Positions 1-9,011 of a stretch of 10,587 nucleotides of DNA are shown piece by piece (position 1 is the stretch's first letter; each line of letters opens with the position of its first letter). A model generated the notes under the pieces. The model made no database searches. It was not told where the DNA came from and saw only the letters and a program-made list of their open reading frames with translations. Origin of the DNA: Lactobacillales bacterium (GTDB lineage: Bacteria; Bacillota; Bacilli; Lactobacillales; Vagococcaceae); the NCBI GenBank assembly GCA_015655485.1, contig JAATEZ010000019.1:1-10587 (forward strand). Reading direction: 5' to 3'. The position numbers were made by a program, and so were the translations under genes.

Positions 1-2105
1 ACCTTGGCAGGTAGTATAACTTCTAACTCTCATTCCAGAAACCGATCAAAGCAACGGTAAAAGTTGAGGGATTGATTTATAAGTTAGAAAAACCGTTACA
101 GAGATTTATTTTAAGATTTAAATTTTTTAGAGACTTAAATTCGATTGAAATCACACACACAATCGTTGTTTTATCGAAAGAGTCCATTGAAGGAATCGGA
201 ATCAGTTATCAGCTGCCATTAAAAGGCGAACTATGGAATCGACAGGTTCGGATCGCAGGAGATACTGGAGTCTATTGCGAACCTGCACAGCTATTGCTTT
301 CAAGAAGATTTACGAATGAAAATGATCTTTATAGAAAACAAATTGATGGGAAGATGATCGCGTATTGTTCAGATCAAGAGGATTTATTTGCCCAGGCTGA
401 GGGAAATGCAGTTTTTAATAACTATTATTTAGAACAATCCGCTCATGATCATTACAATATATCTAAGCAAATGAATCATAATTACACGGAAATCCAAATT
501 GGAGAAGGAAACCGTTCTCATGGATTGATGTATGTCGGCGGAGAAAATGGAGGAGTTTCCTGCAGTATTCGCGATTTTTGGCAGAAAAATCCTGCGATGC
601 TGGAGGTTGTAAATCTCGCTGAATCTACTGCTACTTGTACGGCCTGGCTCTGGTCGCCGCGATCAAAAAAAATGGATTTTCGCCATTATTCAGCAAGAGA
701 TCACATGGCTAGCGCTTATGAAGGGATGGAGGAGATAAGATCGACACCGGTCGGCATCGCAAACACAAGCATGATTTGGTTGGATTTATTTACAAATGTT
801 CCTTCTAATGAAGAATTGTGGCTGCGGGCTGTAGACCATCAAAAACCGGCCCAAATCGTTGCGACACCTGAAATTTATCATGATTCAAAAGTTTTTGGCA
901 TCTGGAGTCTGCCGCAGAAAAATACAAAAGTACAAATTTTTCTAGAGAAGCAATTGGAAACGCTGATCCAATTTTATAAAAAAGAGGTTGAGCAAAGAGG
1001 CTGGTATGGTTATTGGAACTATGGCGATTTCATGCACACCTATGATCCATATCGTCATGTGTGGCGGTATGATCTGGGAGGATTTGCCTGGCAAAACACA
1101 GAATTAGTCCCAAATATCTGGTTATGGCAATATTTTTTAAGAACTGGCGATGAAACAACTTATTATTTAGCCGAAGCAATGACGAGGCACACTTCAGAAG
1201 TAGACCAATATCATGAAGGAGAATATAAAGGCTTAGGCTCCAGACATAATGTGTTACATTGGGGCGATCAGGCTAAAGAAGCCAGGATCTCTATGGCAGG
1301 TTTGCATCGCTATTATTATTTTTTGACGGGTGACGAAAGAACTAGAGAGATTATAGAAGCTGTTAAAGATAATGATGAATATATTTTTAATGAACTGCCT
1401 CCATTGAGAGAATTTTATGATGTGAAGCAAAGTGCTGAGAAAATTCCGATCAGAACCGGTCCTGATTGGTCAGCGGTTGTCTCAAATTGGTTTAGTGCCT
1501 GGGAAATGACAGGGGACAAAAAATTTTTAAACAATATTTTAACTGGGATTCAAAGCATAGAAAAAAGTCCGCTTCAGCTGCTTTCTGGTCCAGCCTTCAG
1601 TTACGACCCTAAAACAAAAAAATTACATTTAATGGACAACTTGGGAGTTGGCGAGTTCCATATGATGATCTCTTTTGGCGCTCCTCAGATTTGGATGGAG
1701 TTGGCTCAGAATATTGAGTGCGGATCCTGGAGCAAAATGTTGGCTGATTTTGGCTATTTTTATTCATTAAGTGAAACCGAAAAAAGAATAAAATCGAAGG
1801 ATCAACTGACTGAAAAACAATTTTCATGGCCGATTTTCGCTACAGGCATGATGGCCTATGGAGCAAGATACTATAAAGAGGGTAATTTTGCCAAGAAAAT
1901 TTGGACGATTCTTTTAGATAAAGAAAAATCAGGAGTTCCGCTGCCGATTGAGGATACGATTAAAAAAGTTGAAAATTGGAAAGACATGGATGAAATGTCT
2001 TGGTTATCGACCAACACGGCTTCCCAATGGAGCATAAATGTAATGTTGTGTTTAGAGTTGATAGGTGATTTTTTGCCGGAAGAGATCGAAATGTATTTAT
2101 CGTGA
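1..2105 (+). pseudogene. PL26-type (PcRGLX/YetA-like) exo-rhamnogalacturonan lyase, 5'-incomplete and probably frameshifted
   Basis: Family members release unsaturated disaccharides from RG-I by beta-elimination. The longest ORF (TTG at 72, 677 aa) resembles the central beta-sandwich and C-terminal alpha/alpha-toroid of the YetA-like family: GISYQLPLKGELWNRQVRIAG (roughly residues 43-65), a Trp/Tyr-rich stretch ending YRHVWRYDLGGFAWQNTEL (about 320-350), and WGDQAKEARISMAGLHRYYY from residue 397. As I recall, the family runs to about 850-900 aa, so the N-terminal RIFT-barrel is missing. The TTG is unlikely to be the real start: the frame stays open upstream to codon 27-29 and encodes a family-like KPIKATVKVEG, and the GAGGG before the TTG sits only one base away. 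In-frame stops lie at 12-14 and 24-26, while frame 1 is open from 1 to 57 and reads GSITSNSH just where family sequence would be expected, which suggests a one-base deletion or two-base insertion near 26-36. No signal peptide is visible, but the true N terminus is not in view. Family call fairly sure; frameshift an inference. Confidence 0.72.
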
Positions 2106-2299
2106 TTTCTTCCTAATTAACAGCCAGAGCAGCGAATAAAACTAAAAAATGGGACCGAATTGAATAAACAGCTTTTTTGTCCCAATCCTTGGTCATAAGA
2201 ACGGATAAAGCTGAATGAAAAAGCTGACTATTCATAAGGATAAGAAGACCGATCACAGCAAGAAAATAGTTAAATGGCAATAGGAAATGTAGGAAGGGA
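2106..2299 (+). other. Spacer with possible mRNA leader structure upstream of the CE12 gene
   Basis: This 194-bp gap is closed in all frames and is long for this operon. It contains pairing options that compete. TGGGAC (2150-2155) can pair with GTCCCA (2179-2184). CAGCTTTTT (2169-2177) can pair over nine bases with AAAAAGCTG (2218-2226). It also holds one copy of a 14-base repeat (2128-2141) that recurs at 4354-4367. I see no convincing promoter and no known riboswitch core. Structured leader, processing site or chance pairing are all possible. Confidence 0.25.
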
Positions 2300-2953
2300 A
2301 TGTTTTTTATAGTGAAGATATTACTTGCGGGAGATTCAACTGTGGCAGCTTGTTCGCCTGGTGAGTTTCCTATGTCCGGCTGGGGAGCTGTATTGTCAGT
2401 TCATACTCCCACCGGTATTGAAGTACTGAATTTTGCCAAAGGGGGAGCAACTACTGATTCTTTTGTCAAAGAGGGGCTTTGGTCTGCGCTGCTTCACGAA
2501 ATTAGAAAAGGAGATATAGTTCTTATCCAGTTTGGTCATAATGATCAGAAACCAGAACATGGGATCTCGAATGATAAATATGGGAATAATCTAAAAAAAA
2601 TGATCAAAGAGGTCCAAACGCAAAAAGGAATAGCCGTTTTATGTACTTCAGTTGAACGGCGTACCTTTAAAGACGCTGTATTTATACCAACATTAATGAA
2701 GGAAGCCGAAAAAGTACGTGAAATTGCTGCGGAGGCTCAACTTCCGCTGATCGATCTGCAAAAATACTCGATTGAAATGTATCAGCGGCTGGGTTCCGCT
2801 AAAAGTCAGCAGTTATTGACCTATTTTGAAGCCGGCGTCTATCCGAATTATCCCAAAGGCTGTTTTGATAATACCCATTTCAGCTATACCGGCGCTAAAT
2901 TGTTCAGCGGTTTTGTTATGAAAAAACTTACAGAATTTGGTTTAGTTGAGTGA
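2300..2953 (+). CDS. CE12 rhamnogalacturonan acetylesterase (SGNH hydrolase, RhgT/YesY-like)
   Basis: Predicted to remove acetyl esters from galacturonate in RG-I fragments so that lyases and hydrolases can act. The SGNH blocks are all present: the nucleophile Ser13 in LLAGDSTV, the block II glycine region FAKGGATTDSF, Asn81 in FGHNDQ (block III), and the catalytic pair Asp190/His193 in DNTHFSYTG (block V). The length of 217 aa matches intracellular family members. There is no signal peptide, so it should act on imported oligosaccharides. AGGAAGGGA (2291-2299) touches the ATG at 2300, which is tight. An in-frame GTG at 2312, four codons in, has a looser gap of about 13 bases and starts the protein right at the conserved core, so the exact start is uncertain. 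It lies between the lyase and the GH28 gene, consistent with a shared RG-I operon. The gene appears intact. Confidence 0.9.
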   Translation: MFFIVKILLAGDSTVAACSPGEFPMSGWGAVLSVHTPTGIEVLNFAKGGATTDSFVKEGLWSALLHEIRKGDIVLIQFGHNDQKPEHGISNDKYGNNLKKMIKEVQTQKGIAVLCTSVERRTFKDAVFIPTLMKEAEKVREIAAEAQLPLIDLQKYSIEMYQRLGSAKSQQLLTYFEAGVYPNYPKGCFDNTHFSYTGAKLFSGFVMKKLTEFGLVE

Positions 2954-3047
2954 AAACTGATCTGCGCTTATTTTTTATAAAATTTTAATTTGAAAAAATT
3001 AGGACTCAGAAAACATTTGTTAATAGAAAAAAAGGAGAATATTCGGG

Positions 3048-4316
3048 ATGGAAATTCATATTGAGAAAGCGGTGCAGAAAAAAGATAATAAGGTCGAAAA
3101 ACTGCAGACAGAACTTTTTCAACAAGCGATAGACACTGTAGCAAATGAGGGCGGAGGCACGATCATTGTTGAAGCCGGCGAGTATCTGATTGGCTCTATT
3201 TTCTTAAAAAGCAACTGTGAGTTACATTTAAAAAAAGGAGCCGTGATCCTGGGCAGTCAAGAATTAGCTGATTATGTCTCTTTGCCGAATCGCGTTGCCG
3301 GGATCGATATGGATTGGCCGGCCGGTGTTTTAAACATTTTCGACTCAGAAAATGTCAGGATCAGCGGGCAAGGTAAAATCAACGGTCAGGGAAGCATCTG
3401 GTGGGAGCGCTATTGGGGCACCGATCGACAAGGCGGGCTCCGCAAGGCTTATACTGAAAAAGGACTTAGATGGATCGTAGATTATGATTGCAAGCGGCCG
3501 CGAAATATACTGGTTTTTAACAGCCATCATATAATGATCGAAGGGCTCCAGTCTGATTGTTCAGGATTTTGGAATACTCATATCTGTTATTCCCATCATG
3601 TTGAAATAAGTGACATGACCATAGAAAACGGAAGTGGTCCAAGTACGGACGGCATTGACATCGATTCTTGCGAATATGTTACGGTGAAAAATTGCCATAT
3701 AAATTGTAATGATGATAGTATTTGCATAAAATCTGGGCGCGGCAAGGAAGCTATGGAACTGGCCAGACCCTCGGCACATATTGAGATCAGAAATTGTACT
3801 CTGGGACTTGGAGAAGGAATAACTTTAGGCAGTGAGGTTTCTGGAGGAATCTATGATATTAAGATAAAAAATATTACTTTTAAAAACACCAACAATGGGT
3901 TCAGGATAAAATCAGCTGAAACTCGAGGCGGATATATTAAGCAAATAGAAGTCAGTGATCTAATTATGCAAGATGTTGCTTTTCCGATTTTAATCGATTT
4001 AGTATGGAATCCCTCTTATAGCTATGGGGTTGCAAGTGATGGAAATCAAGCTAATCTGCCAATCCATTGGCAGAAGGTTTTAGAGGATGTCAAAGGCGAA
4101 GCCGGCTTGACAGACATTGATCATATTGAAATAAAGAATATCCAAGTTAAAAATACGGTGAAAAAAGAAAAGGCCCGACTTTGCTTTATAAATGGCTACC
4201 AAGATAAAAACATTCATTTCCTTACTTTGAGAAATATTGAAGCAGCCGTCCATTCTCTAGGTGAAATCTCTCATGTTCAGAATCTTTTCCTTGATAATAT
4301 TCAATTAGACGAATAA
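3048..4316 (+). CDS. GH28 family glycoside hydrolase (polygalacturonase/rhamnogalacturonan hydrolase type)
   Basis: A right-handed parallel beta-helix enzyme expected to hydrolyse galacturonate linkages in pectin fragments; the neighbours point to RG-I rather than homogalacturonan. The helix repeats show as successive VRISGQGKI, IMIEGL, VEISDMTI, VTVKNCHI, IEIRNCTL and IKIKNITF rungs. GH28 signature sites are present in order: STDGID (residues 199-204, where NTD is usual) with Asp201, NDDSICIKSG with Asp222 and Asp223, and RIK at 286-288. The usual GHG site reads GEG (255-257), with Glu256 replacing the histidine, followed by ITLGSEVSGG. The catalytic Asp residues are kept, so it is probably active with altered specificity or belongs to a GHG-lacking clade. 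The length of 422 aa without a signal peptide fits an intracellular enzyme. AAAGGAG sits about 11 bases before the ATG. Confidence 0.88.
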   Translation: MEIHIEKAVQKKDNKVEKLQTELFQQAIDTVANEGGGTIIVEAGEYLIGSIFLKSNCELHLKKGAVILGSQELADYVSLPNRVAGIDMDWPAGVLNIFDSENVRISGQGKINGQGSIWWERYWGTDRQGGLRKAYTEKGLRWIVDYDCKRPRNILVFNSHHIMIEGLQSDCSGFWNTHICYSHHVEISDMTIENGSGPSTDGIDIDSCEYVTVKNCHINCNDDSICIKSGRGKEAMELARPSAHIEIRNCTLGLGEGITLGSEVSGGIYDIKIKNITFKNTNNGFRIKSAETRGGYIKQIEVSDLIMQDVAFPILIDLVWNPSYSYGVASDGNQANLPIHWQKVLEDVKGEAGLTDIDHIEIKNIQVKNTVKKEKARLCFINGYQDKNIHFLTLRNIEAAVHSLGEISHVQNLFLDNIQLDE

Positions 4317-4387
4317 GGCGAAAATCAACAATCAATCAGAGAAATGAAAAAACAGCAGCGAATAAAAAATGAAAGAGGGCTAGAAAA

Positions 4388-6514
4388 ATGTACTTTCTAC
4401 AGAAAAATTCACTGTATGAAGCGACTAGGGGAGATTTGAAGCAGGAGCTAACGACTATGGTTCAGCGCTACTTGGGGGCAAATCCAGTTCAAAAAGTGAA
4501 TTATAGGATTTCCAACACAAATGGTTTTCAGCGAAATAAGAATTTCCGCTACGTTCTTGATTTTATGGTGAAACTTCCACAGATGGAGATTGATGAATGG
4601 ACCTATGCCTGGGCGAAAATCCCTATCAGTGAAAGTAAAGAATATCAATTTTATGTGGATCCATACGGTCCCACTACTATTTATATCAATAACCAAAGAC
4701 AATATAAAAGCAGCCTGATCAGCGAGAATTCAAAATGTGATCCGGGATTTTTTTCGTATTTTGCCGAGGAAGGTTTTTTGTCGGTCCTGATAGAATGCAA
4801 AAGAACCAAAACAGGCTGCGGGTGTGAATTTGGCAGCGTACAAGTCAAGTCGAATCCTTTTTATGTTCTGTGTCCAACTAAGGAAAGACAGTCTGAAGAA
4901 GGGTGGATCTATACACTGCCCAAAAAAAATCGCTTAAAAGTAGATTGGATATTAGATCAAGAAGAGATGTCTTATGAACAATCCTTTTTGCCAAAGCTGG
5001 ATTGGTCGATCAATAAGAAAAAAGATTCATTGCTGCATCGCTTAGGCGCCACTCAAAAGCAAAAATTTTATGCCATTGTGACGGGACATTTTTTTCATGA
5101 AGGCGAGTATGTCTTTTGGTTGAACGATCCAGCTGCAAAAATATTTATAGAGGATAAAGAATTTTCAACAGGTGAAAAAGTAGAACTTAAAGTAGGCAAT
5201 AAAAGAATCATTGTGGAGCTGAAAAATAATAAAATTGAACAATTGAGTCTGGAAATCAAAGATTCATTTGGCCGTTTGGTAGATCTTTCTTCAAGTTTTT
5301 CAGAAGATGTTAAGACGACTTTTGCTTTTATCGGGCCCTTTCCAACAGAACAATCATTTGCTTATGAGGACTTGTGTGATTTAAGTCGAATCCATGAGAA
5401 TCATTATTGGCGTTTAGATGCTCCATATCGTGTCTTGCGGGCTTGTTTAGAGACACCTTTATTTGGTAAATGGAATTATCCACTTGGGGTCACTTTGCGG
5501 GGATTGCTGGACTATGCGGTTTTATTTAAAAATGAAGGTGTTTTTTCGTATGTCAAAGAGCACATTGAACTCTGTACCTCTTACTTTGAATATGCCCGCT
5601 GGGATACTTTGGAGTATGGTGCTCCAATGATCAATAATAATATCAGCCTTATTGACAGTTTGGATGATTGCGGCTCTTTCGCACGCACGCTTTTAGAAAT
5701 TCTTAAGTATACTCCGATTCGATCCAGTGAACAGGTGCTTAGCGTTATTGCTGACTATATCACTAAGAAACAATATCGCAGAGAAAACGGCGCCTTGTAT
5801 CGCTCACATGGTCATACAAAGCTGATGGAAGATACTTTATGGGCAGACGACACCTATATGAGTGTTCCTTTTTTAGTTGAATACGGAAATTATGTTCAAA
5901 AAAAAGAGTACTTTGCCGATGCTCAAAAACAGATGAAGTTATTTCATGAATATCTATGGATGCCGCAAAAAAAACTTTTTGGGCATGTTTATGATTTTAA
6001 ATTTCATGAAAATACCGATATCCCATGGGGGAGAGGAAATGGCTGGTATTTATTTTCTTTGACCGATGTGTTGAAAAATTTAACAAAAAAAGACGAAAAT
6101 CATGCGTATTTTTTAAAAATCTATAATGAACAGATCGCTGGGCTCCTGGCTGTTAATGGACCGCATAAGATGTGGCATCAGATTTTGGATGACCCTGATT
6201 CGTATGAAGAAACTTCTTGTACGCTGATCATCATTTACTCACTGCTGCAAGGGATAGAAAATAATTGGTTGGATCCATTACTTCAAAAGGATGTTCAACA
6301 GCTAGTCAACGCTTCTTGGGAATATCTATCCATGAATATGCTGGACAAGTATGGCAATCTGTACGGGGTTTGCCGGGGGTCGGGTTATTCATTTGATCGT
6401 GATTATTACAAGTATGACTTATTGCCCAATATCAATGACACTCACGGAGTGGGAATTGCCTTGATGGCCGGCTGTAAAATCTTGGGCTTGATAAATAGAG
6501 AGGAAGAAAAATGA
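4388..6514 (+). CDS. Two-part GH105 unsaturated rhamnogalacturonyl hydrolase with a large N-terminal extension
   Basis: The C-terminal part (about 340-708) is an alpha/alpha-barrel GH105 domain of the YteR/YesR type, which removes the 4,5-unsaturated GalA left at the end of RG-I oligosaccharides by lyases. Supporting motifs are WADDTYMSVPFL (from Trp485; an Asp here is the catalytic acid in YteR), WGRGNGW (547-553), MWHQILDDPDSYEETSCT (around His597) and the closing GSGYSFDRDYY...NDTHGVG. Stand-alone GH105 enzymes are about 370 aa. Here about 335 residues precede the barrel: two beta-rich blocks (about 55-155 and 225-300, including YQFYVDPYGPTTIYINN and YVFWLNDPAAKIFIEDK) and a link, FAFIGPFP. 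These look like sugar-binding beta-sandwiches but I cannot name the family. There is no signal peptide. GAGGG lies 8 bases before the ATG. The stop overlaps the next start as ATGA, so it is translationally coupled to the rhamnosidase gene. The gene appears intact. Confidence 0.9.
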   Translation: MYFLQKNSLYEATRGDLKQELTTMVQRYLGANPVQKVNYRISNTNGFQRNKNFRYVLDFMVKLPQMEIDEWTYAWAKIPISESKEYQFYVDPYGPTTIYINNQRQYKSSLISENSKCDPGFFSYFAEEGFLSVLIECKRTKTGCGCEFGSVQVKSNPFYVLCPTKERQSEEGWIYTLPKKNRLKVDWILDQEEMSYEQSFLPKLDWSINKKKDSLLHRLGATQKQKFYAIVTGHFFHEGEYVFWLNDPAAKIFIEDKEFSTGEKVELKVGNKRIIVELKNNKIEQLSLEIKDSFGRLVDLSSSFSEDVKTTFAFIGPFPTEQSFAYEDLCDLSRIHENHYWRLDAPYRVLRACLETPLFGKWNYPLGVTLRGLLDYAVLFKNEGVFSYVKEHIELCTSYFEYARWDTLEYGAPMINNNISLIDSLDDCGSFARTLLEILKYTPIRSSEQVLSVIADYITKKQYRRENGALYRSHGHTKLMEDTLWADDTYMSVPFLVEYGNYVQKKEYFADAQKQMKLFHEYLWMPQKKLFGHVYDFKFHENTDIPWGRGNGWYLFSLTDVLKNLTKKDENHAYFLKIYNEQIAGLLAVNGPHKMWHQILDDPDSYEETSCTLIIIYSLLQGIENNWLDPLLQKDVQQLVNASWEYLSMNMLDKYGNLYGVCRGSGYSFDRDYYKYDLLPNINDTHGVGIALMAGCKILGLINREEEK

Positions 6515-8289
6515 AAGAAATCAAAAGGATTAAAGCTAAATTCGAAGAACCAGAGAATGAATACACCCCCTTTCCTTTTTGGTTTTGGAACGGAAACTTA
6601 GAAGAGCGGGAAATAGAACGGCAGATAAGGGCATTCTTTGAAAAAGGGATCCGCGGTTTTATTATTCATCCCAGAATCGGGATTCCCAAAGAAATCGAGT
6701 ATTTGAGTGATACTTTTTTTAAATATGTTTCTTTTGCCGTTGAACTTGCTGAAAAAATGGGAATGAAGGTCATCTTGTATGATGAAGCGATGTATCCCTC
6801 CGGTGCAGCGCATGGCGAGGTTGTAAAGAAAAATCCCGATTTTGCATCAAAGGGAATCAAATTGATCGCTTCTACTGAATTCAAAAAAAACAGCACCCAT
6901 TTCCAAAAAATATTGTTTGCTTATCAGGTTGAACAAGATAAGGGAAACATTAAAAAAAATCTCAAAGAAGTTCCATTAGGCTCAAAAGCAGAGAATATTT
7001 ACTATCTTGTTCATGAAGACAGTCTGGGAACGATCCGCGGGATACATTTTGGCGAAGATGACGGTGAAGCAAATGCCCCTCGTTCGGCGGATTTATTAGA
7101 TGCGGAAGCCTGTCGTTTATTTGTAAAATTAACCCATGATCGGTACTATGAAAAACTGGGTCCACATTTTGGCAAGACAATTATAGGTTTTTTTACTGAT
7201 GAACCGGCAATTTTGGGCCGGAATTTTCAAAGAGGCATGCTGGCGTATAATCAATATGTTGAAAAAAAACTGACTCAGTCAGGCGTGTCTGTAAAAGATC
7301 TGGTGTATTTATTTGTTCCGGAAGCAAGTACGATAGCTGAGGAAATCAAACGAAAATATAATGATGTCGTATATGATTTATTAGCATCCAGCTATTATAG
7401 GACGCTTTCCGACTGGTGTGAAACCCATCAAATTTTTTTGACCGGTCATCCTCATGAGAGTGACGATATCGGCTTGCTGAAATATTTTCAAGTTCCGGGT
7501 CAGGATGTGGTTTGGCGGTGGATCGGGCCGGAAAACAACTTAGGGTTAAGCGGTGTCGATGCGACAATGGGTAAATGCTCTTCAGATGCAGCCCGGCATA
7601 TGGGAAGAAGAAGGAACGGCAATGAGTGCTTTGGCTGCTGCGGCTATGCTGGCAAGCAATGGTCCTTTTCAACGGATGATATGAAATGGTATCTCGACTG
7701 GTTATTTGTACGGGGAGTCAATACTCTTTATCTGCATGCGTTTTTTTATTCGCTTGAAGGGAAAAGAATAGAAGATCGGGCCCCCGATGTGGGCATGAAT
7801 AATTTGTGGTGGGACCATTACGAAGAATTCGTGAACTACATGAAACGAATGTCTTATATGCTGACAGATAGCATCAACCAAACCAACGTAGCAATTTTAG
7901 CAGAAAAAGATCGTCTGCCGCATGAGGGGATCGAGAGTTTTTATCAACAGCAAATTGAATTCAATTATTTAGAAGATACTATTCTTTTTGAAGCAAAATA
8001 TAGTGTTCAGAAAAATAAATTATTAGTGAAAAATCAGGCTTACGAGATCCTGATCATTGACCGGATGTATCCTCATTCGGAAAAAATAAAAAAAGTTCTA
8101 TCAAATTTTGCAGCAGCGGGAGGACAATTGGTTTTCTCAACTCCTGATGAAGATTTAAGTGTTGCTGCTGAAAAAGTTCGGCAGATTTATAATCGGCCGA
8201 TCGAACTGATTAGTAATTTCTCTGCTGATCTGCGTTATTCTCACATAGTCAAGGAGAACACTGCTTTTCATGTGTTAAGTAATGAAGGG

Positions 8290-8292
8290 TAA
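8290..8292 (+). other. Premature TAA codon inside the GH106 gene
   Basis: This stop is codon 594 of the rhamnosidase frame. Upstream FHVLSNEG and downstream ENQKVTVKV stay in one frame with no indel and form a continuous beta-sandwich junction, so a single substitution (for example GAA to TAA) explains it. Confidence 0.8.
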
Positions 8293-8316
8293 GAAAATCA
8301 AAAAGTAACAGTTAAG

Positions 8317-8889
8317 GTGCCTAAAGATATTGCTTCAGTCGAGTTATGGGACCCATGGACTGGAGCGGATAAAAAATTTGCGGTTAAAAATCAAGAAATT
8401 TCTTTCGATCTAAATCGCAGAAGCCTAATGATTTTGTATTTATCAACTCAAAAAACGACTAATCAAGAGACTTATCCATTAGTTGAAAATCTTGAGCTGC
8501 TCGAGTCCGATATCCAGGTGACGGCGGATCATCCTGATATTACTGGGTTAGGATCGTGGACAACGATTGATCAGTTAAAATATTATTCTGGAAATATCAC
8601 CTACCAGTTGAAAATTCATTTACCTGATACAATAGAGGAGCCGATGAATAAGGTGTTTTTGGATTTAGGCAAAGTGAAAAATATAGCAACGCTTAGAGTG
8701 AATGGACAGGAGAGAAAAACTATTTTCTGGTCCCCCTACGTTTTTGAACTTTCGTTAGCAGAACTGAAAAATGATCTTGTCGAAATAGTTGTCACGAATA
8801 CATTAACCAACAGAATCGACAAAAATCCTCTGGAATCTGGTTTGATCGGTCCTATTGCGATCAAAAAGCAGAGGCCGAAAATAGTTTAG
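8317..8889 (+). pseudogene. C-terminal beta-sandwich fragment of the GH106 rhamnosidase
   Basis: This 190-codon stretch after the premature stop carries LWDPWTG, then the GH106 C-terminal signature: GSWTTIDQLKYYSGNITY, VFLDLGKVKNIATLRVNGQE, WSPYVFELSLAELKNDLVEI and VTNTLTNRI...SGLIGP. It is a galactose-binding-like jelly-roll that packs on the catalytic barrel in the family and has no known activity alone. The only start is a GTG at 8317 with no ribosome binding site in front (the preceding bases are A/T-rich), and coding similarity begins upstream of it, so it is not expected to be an independent gene. Confidence 0.75.
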
Positions 8890-8906
8890 AATAAACGGTT
8901 TTATTT

Positions 8907-8936
8907 AAATTCTATGAATGAGTCATATAAGAATTT
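8907..8936 (+). other. Stem-loop just after the RG-I operon
   Basis: AAATTCTATGA (8907-8917) pairs with TCAT (8923-8926) and AGAATTT (8930-8936), with a three-base bulge (ATA) and an ATGAG loop. It lies 17 bases past the last stop. No T-run follows, so it may protect the mRNA 3' end rather than terminate. The rest of 8937-9010 shows nothing I can name. Confidence 0.35.
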
Positions 8937-9011
8937 GAGTCTGGACAGGCAGCATACAGATCTCCAATGATATGTTTTTAGGATTTAAAGCATAATGAAA
9001 TCGAATAAAGG

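Larger units (their letters stand above)
6511..8889 (+). pseudogene. GH106-type alpha-L-rhamnosidase, interrupted by an in-frame TAA
   Basis: GH106 enzymes remove terminal alpha-L-rhamnose from pectic or glycoside substrates; here rhamnose would be exposed after the GH105 step. The N-terminal catalytic region shows PFPFWFWNGNLEE, IRGFIIHPRIG, ILYDEAMYPSGAAHG, IGFFTDEPAILG (Glu231) and TGHPHESDD (313-319), all typical of the GH106-like barrel. After codon 593 a TAA (8290-8292) stops translation. The very same frame then continues from 8293 with ENQKVTVKVPKDIASVELWDPW and the C-terminal beta-sandwich, to a natural stop at 8887-8889. Without the stop the product would be 793 residues. AGAGAGGA lies six bases before the ATG, which overlaps the GH105 stop. 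The residue at the stop was probably Glu (NEG-E-ENQKV), one base change away. Loss of the sandwich domain probably disables the enzyme. An assembly error or readthrough are the alternatives. Confidence 0.82.

Noticed and set aside
2941..3047. A promoter before the GH28 gene
   Set aside because: TTGAAA at 2990 has no -10 at a usual distance; the A/T-rich region gives only weak matches.
7346..7672. A 108-codon open frame on the - strand
   Set aside because: It lies wholly within the conserved GH106 catalytic domain on the other strand, has no ribosome binding site or recognisable motif, and is a coding shadow. The same holds for the other - strand frames within the RG-I genes.
1..8889. Secreted enzymes
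   Set aside because: The CE12, GH28, GH105 and GH106 N termini show no signal peptide or lipobox. The N terminus of the lyase is outside the window, so it cannot be judged.
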